Shown: positions 1-6,471 of the stretch, piece by piece | Layout: each line of letters starts with the position of its first letter | Numbering within the stretch: the first letter of the stretch is position 1 | Source of the DNA: Planctomycetaceae bacterium | GTDB lineage: Bacteria; Planctomycetota; Planctomycetia; Pirellulales; Pirellulaceae | Assembly: GCA_003455945.1 (NCBI GenBank) | Contig: DMPQ01000346.1 | Span: 3,510 to 12,702 of the forward strand | Reading direction: 5' to 3' | DNA: 9,193 nucleotides | Translations under genes and position numbers: made by a program | The notes under the pieces: generated by a model | Database searches by the model: none | Seen by the model: only the letters and a program-made list of their open reading frames with translations | Told to the model about the DNA's origin: nothing

Positions 1-1889
1 TCGAGGATCAGGAGCGACCAGAGCCGATAGCCGTGATCGAAACGGCGGGCGACATGGTCGTCGATCAGCCGCCGAATCGCCTCGGGGCGGAACCACGCTG
101 CGATCCGCGCATCGGCGCGGCCGATCGAATCCTCGAGCAGCGGACGCAGCTCGTTGCGGAACCAAGGGGCGAGCGGAACACCGAATCCCATCTTCGGCCG
201 TTTCCAGACCGTCTCGGGAAGGCGGTCGCGATACGCCTTGCGCAGCAACAGCTTGCCGATCCCCCCGCGACGCTTCAGGTGCGTCGGGAGCGACGCGGCG
301 AACTCGACGAGGCGGACGTCGAGAAACGGCTGACGACATTCGAGGCCATGGGCCATCGAGGCGATGTCGACCTTGGTCATCAGATCGCACGGCAAATAGG
401 TCTGCAGGTCGGCGGCCGAGGCGCAGGCCACCGCATCGCGTCCGCGCGACCGCTCCCAAGCCCGTTCCAGGAACGCCCGAGGGTCGGCATCACCGAGCCG
501 CTCGACGAACTCCGGGCGGTACAGGTCGCCGCGTCGACGGGCATCGAAGATCGACATCCAGGCCAGGTAACGTCCGACCGGATCGTCGGCCGCCGCCTCG
601 GCAAAGCGACGGAAGCGCCGGAGCAGATTCCGCTGGCTGCGTCCGCTCGGCAAGCGTTGCCAGAATCCCGCGGCCGCCAATCGTCGCAGCGGCCCGCTCC
701 GATCGAGCCACTCTCCCAGACGTACCGCCTGGTAGCGTTCGTAGCCGCCGAACAGTTCGTCGCCGCCGTCTCCCGAGAGCGCGACGGTAACCGACCGGCG
801 AGTCATCTCGCTGAGGTACCAGGTCGGGATCGCCGAGCTGTCGCCGAACGGTTCGTCGTAGAAGCGGACCAGTTGCGGCAGGATCTCCATCGCCCGCGGT
901 TCGACCGTGAACTCGGCGTGCTCGGTTCCGAGCGCCGTCGCGACTTCGCGCGCATGGGCCGACTCGTCGAACTCCGGATGCGGAAACGCGATGCTGAACG
1001 TCCGGATGGGGCGATCGGAAAGCCGAGTCATCACGGCGGCGATGATCGACGAGTCGATCCCTCCGGAGAGAAACGCTCCGAGCGGAACGTCGCTTCGCAT
1101 CCGAATCCGGACCGCATCCTCGACCAGTTCGCGCGTCCGCTCGATCGCTTCCGCTTCGCCGATCTCGTTCCACTCCGCCGTCCAGTCGATCCGCCAATAC
1201 GGCTCGACCTTCAGCGATCCCCCTTGCCAGATCGCGCGACAACCGGGAGGGAGCTTGTTCAGATGGCGATAGATCGTGTGCGGGTGCGGGACGTACTGAT
1301 ACGTGATGAACTCGTCGATGGCGCGCTCGTCGAGCGATCGATCGAGTCCCGGCAGATCGATCAGACTCTTGAGTTCGCTCGCGAAGGCGATTCGCCCTGC
1401 GCCTTGCGCGTAGACGAGCGGTTTCTTGCCGAGCCGATCGCGACCGAGCACCAGTCGTCCGCGGCGTCGATCCCAGAGTGCGATCGCGAACATTCCGTTC
1501 AGGTGCTCGAACAGGTCGACGCCGACCTCGCGATACAGATGCAGAATCACCTCGGTATCGCTCTGCGTCCGAAAACGAGCTCCGTTCCCTTCGAGTCGCC
1601 GGCGCAGCTCGACGTAGTTGTAGATCTCGCCGTTGAAGACGAGCGCAAGCTCCTCATGCTCGTCGAGCATCGGCTGCCGGCCGGTGACGAGATCGATGAT
1701 CGCCAGACGCCGAAATCCGAGCGCGACTCCGGGGAGCGATCGTCCCGCGCCGTCGACGGCCGGTTCGCGGCGCCATTCGCCTCGGTCATCGGGCCCGCGA
1801 TGAGCGAGCGAGTCGATCATCCGATCGAACTGCTCTGCCGAAGGACGCAGGTCGGGAGCGGTCCAGACGACTCCGGTAATGCCGCACAT
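1..1889 (-). CDS. asnB: Asparagine synthetase (glutamine-hydrolysing), C-terminus cut by window edge
   Basis: Makes asparagine from aspartate, ATP and glutamine-derived ammonia in the cytoplasm. The protein begins MCGITGVVW, so after Met removal Cys2 is the N-terminal nucleophile of a class II glutamine amidotransferase domain (about residues 2-210). That domain also shows AHRGPDDRG (29-37), FNGEIYNY (85-92) and SDTEV (110-114). The synthetase domain follows, with the PP-loop SGGIDS at 275-280 and LSGDGGDELFGGY at 371-383. 629 complete codons are visible, ending at FDHGYRLWSLLIL; family members usually stop within a few tens of residues after this motif, so little is missing. The ATG at 1889 has AGGG six bases upstream and must be the start because Cys2 is catalytic. 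The gene lies 45 bp after the sigma-factor stop on the same strand, so cotranscription is likely. Many planctomycete asnB copies sit near envelope polysaccharide genes; none is visible here. Confidence 0.95.
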   Translation of the reverse strand, partial: MCGITGVVWTAPDLRPSAEQFDRMIDSLAHRGPDDRGEWRREPAVDGAGRSLPGVALGFRRLAIIDLVTGRQPMLDEHEELALVFNGEIYNYVELRRRLEGNGARFRTQSDTEVILHLYREVGVDLFEHLNGMFAIALWDRRRGRLVLGRDRLGKKPLVYAQGAGRIAFASELKSLIDLPGLDRSLDERAIDEFITYQYVPHPHTIYRHLNKLPPGCRAIWQGGSLKVEPYWRIDWTAEWNEIGEAEAIERTRELVEDAVRIRMRSDVPLGAFLSGGIDSSIIAAVMTRLSDRPIRTFSIAFPHPEFDESAHAREVATALGTEHAEFTVEPRAMEILPQLVRFYDEPFGDSSAIPTWYLSEMTRRSVTVALSGDGGDELFGGYERYQAVRLGEWLDRSGPLRRLAAAGFWQRLPSGRSQRNLLRRFRRFAEAAADDPVGRYLAWMSIFDARRRGDLYRPEFVERLGDADPRAFLERAWERSRGRDAVACASAADLQTYLPCDLMTKVDIASMAHGLECRQPFLDVRLVEFAASLPTHLKRRGGIGKLLLRKAYRDRLPETVWKRPKMGFGVPLAPWFRNELRPLLEDSIGRADARIAAWFRPEAIRRLIDDHVARRFDHGYRLWSLLIL

Positions 1890-1907
1890 CGCGTTCCCTG
1901 CCCTGCT

Positions 1908-1923
1908 GCGGCCGGTCGGCCGC
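1908..1923. repeat. GC-only hairpin between sigma gene and asnB
   Basis: GCGGCC, spacer GGTC, GGCCGC: a six-base-pair all-GC stem with a tetraloop. On paper the arms extend to seven bases around a two-base centre. It lies in the 45-bp gap between the sigma-factor stop and the asnB ribosome site. It has no T-run, so it is not a classical intrinsic terminator. It may tune translation or mRNA stability of asnB within the operon, or be chance in GC-rich DNA. Confidence 0.4.
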
Positions 1924-1934
1924 CGAGATGCCGA

Positions 1935-2576
1935 TCACTCGGCGTAGAGTTCCGGGAACAGATCCTCGGCGACTCCCTTGCGCCGCACCAGCGTTCGGAG
2001 TCGCGAGATGAAGTCGAACTTGAAGTTGGCGACCTGCTGTTCCGAGATGTCGAGCTCCTCGGCGACTCGCTTGTTGGGCCATCCCTTGACCACGAGCAGT
2101 TCGATGCAGCGGAGCTTGACCCAGTCCCCCCGCTCCTGCCAACGCAGGATCTGCTCAGCCAGCGTCTCGGCCAACACCCCTTCTTCGACCCGTCGCCGCT
2201 CGACGCTCTGCGCCATGCTGCTGGCGCCGCGCTCGTAGCCCGAGAACTCCCACTGCCCGGTCGAGTCGCTGCGCGACGAGAACGAGATCGCCGGACGCCG
2301 CCCCTCGCGCCGCAGATGATCGGTAAGCTTGTAGGCGCAGATCGAAAAGAGGTAACTCTCGAGCGAACGCTGCCCGTCGTAGTGCGGCAGGCTGTTGAGG
2401 AACCCCAGGAACGATTCCTGCACGATGTCCTCAGCCGCTCCCTTGTTCGACAGTCGGCTCTCGGCGAACGCCAACAGACGCCCCTCGAAGCGGTCGATCA
2501 GATCGGCCCAGGCGTCGCCGTCGCCGCGGCGGATGCGCGCCACCAGTGCCTCTTCCGCCTCGTTCGGCTGATTCAT
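1935..2576 (-). CDS. ECF-like RNA polymerase sigma-70 family factor, planctomycete type
   Basis: A 213-residue two-domain sigma factor that should direct RNA polymerase to a specific promoter set. Region 2 spans about residues 10-90, with a recognisable 2.1-2.4 core: RIRRGDGDAWADLIDRFEG, then AAEDIVQESFLGFLNSL, then LESYLFSICAYKLTDHLRRE. The linker (about 92-130) is Ser- and Arg-rich. Region 4 is a helix-turn-helix at about 164-190: GWPNKRVAEELDISEQQVANFK. The LPxxxR-type motif that usually opens ECF sigma-4 is replaced by RGDWVKLRCIELL. The ATG at 2576 overlaps the previous gene's stop as ATGA, and GGAG lies nine bases upstream, so translation is probably coupled to the membrane-protein gene. 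Some planctomycete ECF groups are linked to Ser/Thr kinases, and this arrangement fits. The frame stays open far upstream, but that part reads as shadow sequence. No zinc-binding anti-sigma gene is adjacent. Confidence 0.9.
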   Translation of the reverse strand: MNQPNEAEEALVARIRRGDGDAWADLIDRFEGRLLAFAESRLSNKGAAEDIVQESFLGFLNSLPHYDGQRSLESYLFSICAYKLTDHLRREGRRPAISFSSRSDSTGQWEFSGYERGASSMAQSVERRRVEEGVLAETLAEQILRWQERGDWVKLRCIELLVVKGWPNKRVAEELDISEQQVANFKFDFISRLRTLVRRKGVAEDLFPELYAE

Positions 2577-3361
2577 TCGCTCGCTCTCCCCCGCTGCCGA
2601 AGCACTTCTTCGGCCGACCTGTCGCCGTTGCCGAAACGCCGCCGACGCTGCCGAACCGTCGCCAATATAACGACGACCGCCAGCAGCATGAGTCCCCAGA
2701 CCTGCAGTCGGAACTGCTGATCGGAGCGACGCACCTCGTCGAGCGCCCAACGTTCGAACGACGTGTCGAACTCGAGTCTTCCGTACCGACGATGCCTGGT
2801 TCCCGCGGCAAGTTCGACCGTCCGGCGCTCGTCGTACTCGCCGTCGATCCAGCGCATCGCTTCGGCCGACGAGATCCGCTCGAGCGTTTCGGCCGCTTCG
2901 GGACGGACGCGGTTCGCGACGGCGCGAGCCGCTTCGATGACGGCGCGACGGACGCCATCCGCGAATCGGCGGTCGCACTCCGCCTGACTCGCCGCCTCGA
3001 CCATGATCGGAACACGCTGCGGATCGGCCGCCCCCGCGCGCGTTTCGACGTACCAATCCGGTTCGGACGAAGCCGAATCGGAAGATACCGGTTCGGCAAC
3101 AGCCGGTGCTCCGGCAGTCGTCGACCTGGCGGCGGTCGACGCCGGGTCCGCAGGAGAGCCGATCGGTTCGTCTCCCCACGCTGCGACCAGACCGCCGAAC
3201 ACGATCGCTCCGCAGCCGATCAGCCACCGAACGATCGCGAGCGAAAACGGCTCGATCCGTTGCCACTTGCATGTCGGTCGGTCCGACGACTCCGGCCCCG
3301 CGAGCGTCCGCGGCGCCGGGGTCGAAGCGCAGGAAGTACCCGAGCGATCCGAGCTGATCAT
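2573..3361 (-). CDS. Hypothetical membrane protein with two hydrophobic segments
   Basis: A 262-residue protein of unknown function. A hydrophobic stretch at about 41-61 (SLAIVRWLIGCGAIVFGGLV) follows a polar N-terminus of about 38 residues and could be a signal anchor or a long-n-region signal peptide. A low-complexity Ala/Ser/Thr/Pro segment covers about 66-100. A soluble charged domain (about 104-215) contains three cysteine-free helical stretches rich in Arg and Ala. A second helix at about 219-236 precedes a basic tail (RQRRRRFGNGDR). The middle domain should therefore be extracytoplasmic. The chosen ATG has GGGAGGA eight bases upstream. A second in-frame ATG at 3382 overlaps the kinase stop as ATGA and would add seven residues. 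The stop overlaps the sigma gene start by four bases. Its place between kinase and sigma factor suggests a sensor or regulator of that pair, but no anti-sigma HxxxCxxC motif is present. Similar proteins may be restricted to Planctomycetes. Confidence 0.8.
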   Translation of the reverse strand: MISSDRSGTSCASTPAPRTLAGPESSDRPTCKWQRIEPFSLAIVRWLIGCGAIVFGGLVAAWGDEPIGSPADPASTAARSTTAGAPAVAEPVSSDSASSEPDWYVETRAGAADPQRVPIMVEAASQAECDRRFADGVRRAVIEAARAVANRVRPEAAETLERISSAEAMRWIDGEYDERRTVELAAGTRHRRYGRLEFDTSFERWALDEVRRSDQQFRLQVWGLMLLAVVVILATVRQRRRRFGNGDRSAEEVLRQRGRASE

Positions 3362-3378
3362 TCGGCGAGTCCTCCCGA

Positions 3379-5511
3379 TCATCCGGCCAGAACCCGTTCG
3401 GTGCCGACCGCAGCTCGTTCGGCCCGAGTCGCGGCAAGATCGACTCCGGTCGTCTCGATCGTCAGCAGCCGACCGATCGGACCGACGAGCATCGCGGCAG
3501 TCCAGAGTTGCCACGGAAAACCGGTGAGAGCCGCGACGATCCAGCCGCTCGCGACCGCGATCAGCACGCGTTCCCACACGACTCGCTCGGACCGTCCGCC
3601 GGCGGAGCCGCCGAGGCCGAACGAGGTGAGAGCCGCGACGAACGCCAGCACCGGATGCACGAAGATCTCTCGGCCAAACACCGAGCGAGTCGAATCGCCG
3701 ACCGCCGCCGCGAAGTCGACCGTCAGCCAGCGAGCCGTTCCCCAGGAGAGCAAGGCGACGACCATCACTGACAGCATTCCCGAGCCGAGCGCCGCGAACC
3801 GGCGGCGCACGACGACCGAATCGCCTTGGCGTCGGAGCATTCCGAAGGCGATCGTCCCGGCTCCGAACGTCACGAGCCAGCAGGCGGCCGCCGTCGAATC
3901 TCCTGGCGCTCCGTCGGCAAGACGCATCGCTCCCCAAGCGATCAGTCCGAGCGGCAACGCGATCGCGATCGCGACCAACCCGATCGTTGCCGGATCACGA
4001 TGACGCGTTTCCGGTTCGAACGTCCGAACCGACGCACCGCGATGCCCCGCGGCGCCGCGCTGCTCGGAACCCGGATCGGAATGTCGCGCCAATCGACGAA
4101 GTCCCAGGCCGATCGCCGCGAGCACGACCAGCGGCAGGAGCGCCTCGCGCTCCGCGAGCACTCCCACCAAACCGACCGCCGACAGCAGCGCCATCACGAC
4201 GCTTCGACGATCGATCGCCGTCAGCCGGAATCGTCGCTCGTCACCGCGTTCGTCGCGGTCCTTTTCCGTCACGCCGGCGATGGGAGGAGTCGCGATTCGG
4301 TCCGCGGGAGCGAAGGGCGCTGCACCCGGGCCGGTCGGGCCGGGCGGATCGGAATCGTCCGAACGTCGCTCGTTCGCGGCGCGTGAGGCAAAAGGATTCG
4401 GCGAAGCCGAATCGGCCGGATCATCGATCGTCTCGGCCGTCACGATCTCGACGACGTCGCCGAAGATCATCTCGTCCCCATCGGCGATCCGGAGCGGGTC
4501 ATCGACGATGAAGACGACGTCGCGCGTCGCCGGGCGGCGAGCGCCTCGAGGCAACGCTTCGGCCGCTCCGCCGGCTGCGGCATTCATCGGTGCTACGGTC
4601 GCAGGAACCCCGACGACCTCGCTCGGCGTGCGGACCTTCTCGACCGCATCGCGAAAGGCCTCACGGAGTCGGACCGCGTCGCGACACCGCCGCTCCGGAT
4701 CCTTCTCGAGCAGCGACTCGACGAGCGGGATGAAGCCGGTCGGCAGACGCGAGAGATCGGGCGAAGCGGTCAGGTGCTTCATGATGATCTCCTGACTCGT
4801 CTCGCCGTCGTACGGCACCGAGCCGGAGAGCATCTCGTAGAGGATCACGCCGAGCGCATAGAGATCGACTTCCTTGCCGTAGCTCCCGCGACCGACTTCA
4901 GGGGCCATGTAATGAAACGTTCCGACCGTCTCCGTATGCCCGCTCCGCTTGGCACCGCCGATCAGCTTCGACAGGCCGTAGTCGCCGATCTTGACGACGT
5001 CGGTGTCGGCGTCGCGAAAGATGTTTCCCGGCTTCAGATCACGATGCACGATGCCGCGATCGTGCAGATGCCGCACCCCTTCGACGATCGCCTCGAACCA
5101 GTCGACGACCCGTTCGAGCGTCATTCCCTGCGGAAACCGTTCGATCTCCTCGCGCAGGCTCTCTCCCGGCACGTACTCCATCACGACCCAACCGACCCCG
5201 CGAGCGTCGGTCCGGATATCCCACAACGAGATCAGATTCAGGTGGCGCAGATTCAGGCAGTGTCCGACGCCGCGCAGCTCGACATCCAGATTCCGTTGGA
5301 TCCGCTTGAGCGCGACCTCCTTGCCGGCGTCGCTGAGCGCGAAGTAGACCTCGCCGAATCCTCCGATCCCGATCCCGCGCTTGATCGTATAGCCTTCCAG
5401 CGGCCGATCGCCGCAGGCGTGCGTGAACCGCGGCGCGCGCGAACGAGCCGAGCTTTCTGCCTCGGGCAGAAAGGCGGTCGTCTGCTTCAGCGCTTGAGGC
5501 GGCGGATTCAA
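3379..5511 (-). CDS. Membrane-anchored Ser/Thr protein kinase with polytopic C-terminal domain
   Basis: A 710-residue kinase that should phosphorylate Ser/Thr on partner proteins in the cytoplasm. The kinase domain covers about 41-290. It has a glycine loop GIGGFGEVY (48-56), ATP-binding Lys69 in VALKR, a probable helix-C Glu78, HRDLKPGN (156-163) with catalytic Asp158 and Lys160, a DYG magnesium motif (177-179) in place of DFG, and APE (203-205). A disordered Pro/Ala/Asp linker follows (about 295-430). About eight hydrophobic segments then lie near 438-454, 457-472, 509-528, 542-559, 576-592, 619-636, 647-663 and 667-684. No PASTA, WD40 or TPR sensor domain is seen. The start is TTG: GAGG lies eight bases upstream, and the next in-frame Met is residue 111, inside the kinase fold. 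It lies 64 bp after the FHA gene and directly before the membrane-protein gene. Plausible substrates are its operon neighbours, including the sigma factor (inference). Confidence 0.93.
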   Translation of the reverse strand: MNPPPQALKQTTAFLPEAESSARSRAPRFTHACGDRPLEGYTIKRGIGIGGFGEVYFALSDAGKEVALKRIQRNLDVELRGVGHCLNLRHLNLISLWDIRTDARGVGWVVMEYVPGESLREEIERFPQGMTLERVVDWFEAIVEGVRHLHDRGIVHRDLKPGNIFRDADTDVVKIGDYGLSKLIGGAKRSGHTETVGTFHYMAPEVGRGSYGKEVDLYALGVILYEMLSGSVPYDGETSQEIIMKHLTASPDLSRLPTGFIPLVESLLEKDPERRCRDAVRLREAFRDAVEKVRTPSEVVGVPATVAPMNAAAGGAAEALPRGARRPATRDVVFIVDDPLRIADGDEMIFGDVVEIVTAETIDDPADSASPNPFASRAANERRSDDSDPPGPTGPGAAPFAPADRIATPPIAGVTEKDRDERGDERRFRLTAIDRRSVVMALLSAVGLVGVLAEREALLPLVVLAAIGLGLRRLARHSDPGSEQRGAAGHRGASVRTFEPETRHRDPATIGLVAIAIALPLGLIAWGAMRLADGAPGDSTAAACWLVTFGAGTIAFGMLRRQGDSVVVRRRFAALGSGMLSVMVVALLSWGTARWLTVDFAAAVGDSTRSVFGREIFVHPVLAFVAALTSFGLGGSAGGRSERVVWERVLIAVASGWIVAALTGFPWQLWTAAMLVGPIGRLLTIETTGVDLAATRAERAAVGTERVLAG

Positions 5512-5575
5512 CGCTCTTCCCTCGCTCGCGCAAGGCGATGCGGTTCGTGTCGACCGGCGGCATCGCCGTGCGGAC

Positions 5576-6229
5576 TCAATCGACCGGCTCCAGACTGAAC
5601 GAAAAATCGGGGCCGACGATGCGCGAACGTGTCGTCACCGCTCCGACTCCCGAACAGGGACGTCCGTCGATCTCGATCGGTTCGCCGTAGCGGACCTTCA
5701 ACTCGCCGTCCTTCCGATGCAACACCAGTTCGGAAGACCAGCCGCGACATTGCACATGATCGCGCGAGCGAGGTCCGAGAAGGCATGTTTCTCCCATCAG
5801 CACGATCCCGTCGGACCACGGGCGAGTCCGGTGACGACTGACGATCGAGACGCGAGCCGACAGACTCAGCGGATGCGGGCGCTCGAACTTCAGCCGGACA
5901 TTGCCGGCCAACGAAAGGACATCCCCCGTCACCAACGCCTCAGGTCCTTCCAGTCGTCGATCGCCGATCGACACCTCGCCCCCCGGAACGACCTGCCATC
6001 CGTCGCTCCCTCGCAGGAACTCGAGGTGGCGAGCCGAGAGATCGGCCACGATCGGAACGTCGATCCGCGATTCGGGATCGGCTTGGCCGACCGAGACACG
6101 CTCCCCGGGCACCACCAGAAAGCCGCCGACCGAATCGATCCAGAGCATGAAGGGTTTCGGCTTCACCCCCTCGGCAGTCCGGGGCTCGGTCAGCTCGACC
6201 GCCGGCTCCCCTTCCCCTTGGTCCTGCAC
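5576..6229 (-). CDS. FHA-domain-like protein, probable partner of the adjacent kinase
   Basis: With the start chosen here the protein has 217 residues. FHA domains bind phosphothreonine peptides and often act beside Ser/Thr kinases. The first FHA-like domain (about residues 27-117) begins MLWIDSVGGFLVVPGERVSV and contains DLSARHLEFL, matching the SxxH core of FHA folds. A second beta-rich region to the C-terminus (about 140-215) includes VLMGETCLLGP, ELVLHRKDGELKVRY and GPDFSFSLEPV. It looks like a degenerate second FHA module without a clear SxxH. No membrane segment is present. The frame opens at an ATG at 6403 (275 residues), but that ATG touches the U-tract of the upstream terminator and has no ribosome site. 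The GTG at 6229 has GGAGG nine bases upstream, so I prefer it. TTG at 6289 and ATG at 6148 are further options. The gene is first in the kinase-sigma cluster. The fold call is from motif pattern alone. Confidence 0.75.
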   Translation of the reverse strand: MQDQGEGEPAVELTEPRTAEGVKPKPFMLWIDSVGGFLVVPGERVSVGQADPESRIDVPIVADLSARHLEFLRGSDGWQVVPGGEVSIGDRRLEGPEALVTGDVLSLAGNVRLKFERPHPLSLSARVSIVSRHRTRPWSDGIVLMGETCLLGPRSRDHVQCRGWSSELVLHRKDGELKVRYGEPIEIDGRPCSGVGAVTTRSRIVGPDFSFSLEPVD

Positions 6230-6238
6230 GTCGCCGTT

Positions 6239-6243
6239 CCTCC
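6239..6243 (-). promoter_or_regulatory. Shine-Dalgarno site deciding the FHA gene start
   Basis: On the minus strand this reads GGAGG, nine bases before the GTG at 6229. The other candidate starts of this frame (ATG 6403, TTG 6289, ATG 6148) have no comparable site at proper spacing. This is the main reason for choosing the GTG. Confidence 0.6.
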
Positions 6244-6339
6244 GGGAAGTGGCCTCGAGAATCGGATCGCCGCCGACGACGACCTGCAACCCGACTGACG
6301 GCCCCCCTGGGCCGAGCGTCCGGCGACTTTCCGATGACC

Positions 6340-6369
6340 ATTGTGACTGGGATTCGATCGGCGAGCCAA
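6340..6369 (-). promoter_or_regulatory. Candidate promoter of the FHA-kinase-sigma cluster
   Basis: On the minus strand, TTGGCT (6369-6364) and CACAAT (6345-6340) are separated by 18 bases. Each matches the housekeeping sigma-70 consensus at four of six positions. The pair lies downstream of the coiled-coil gene's terminator and about 110 bp before the preferred GTG start of the FHA gene, where a cluster promoter is expected. Such partial matches arise by chance, and planctomycete promoters are poorly defined, so this is weak. Confidence 0.25.
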
Positions 6370-6404
6370 GAGGCGAGTCGAAAACGGCGCCGGATCGGCG
6401 CATG

Positions 6405-6437
6405 AAAAAGGGGCCGAGGCGGTTTGCCTCGACCCCT
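6405..6437 (-). terminator. Intrinsic terminator of the coiled-coil gene
   Basis: In the minus-strand transcript an eleven-pair stem (GGGGUCGAGGC with GCCUCGGCCCC) closes a five-base loop and is followed by CUUUUUC. The one irregular pair is G-U in the minus transcript but a C-A mismatch on the plus strand, which fixes the direction. It lies 35 bp after the coiled-coil stop codon. Its U-run ends one base before the ATG at 6403. Confidence 0.88.
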
Positions 6438-6471
6438 GAAGTCTCGTTCGAGCCGGGAGGGGGGACCTGGA

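Noticed and set aside
33..2720. An 895-codon open frame on the plus strand.
   Set aside because: It lies antisense to asnB and the sigma gene, whose motifs are unmistakable. Its translation is Arg/Pro/Glu-rich without family features, a typical shadow in high-GC DNA.
2577..3437. Long in-frame upstream extension of the sigma factor.
   Set aside because: The extension is the out-of-frame reading of the membrane-protein gene. The sigma fold begins at the ATG at 2576 with its own ribosome site.
3362..3937. In-frame upstream extension of the bitopic membrane protein into the kinase gene.
   Set aside because: That stretch is the shadow of the kinase membrane domain. GGGAGGA before 3361, or the ATGA at 3382, are credible starts.
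2546..4003. A 485-codon plus-strand open frame.
   Set aside because: Antisense to the membrane-protein gene and the kinase C-terminus; its composition is Arg/Ser/Pro-dominated with no recognisable domain.
4395..4413. Perfect eight-base inverted repeat GATTCGGC / GCCGAATC with a three-base loop.
   Set aside because: It lies inside the kinase linker coding sequence and follows from favoured Asp, Ser, Ala and Pro codons. There is no T-run and no sensible regulatory place.
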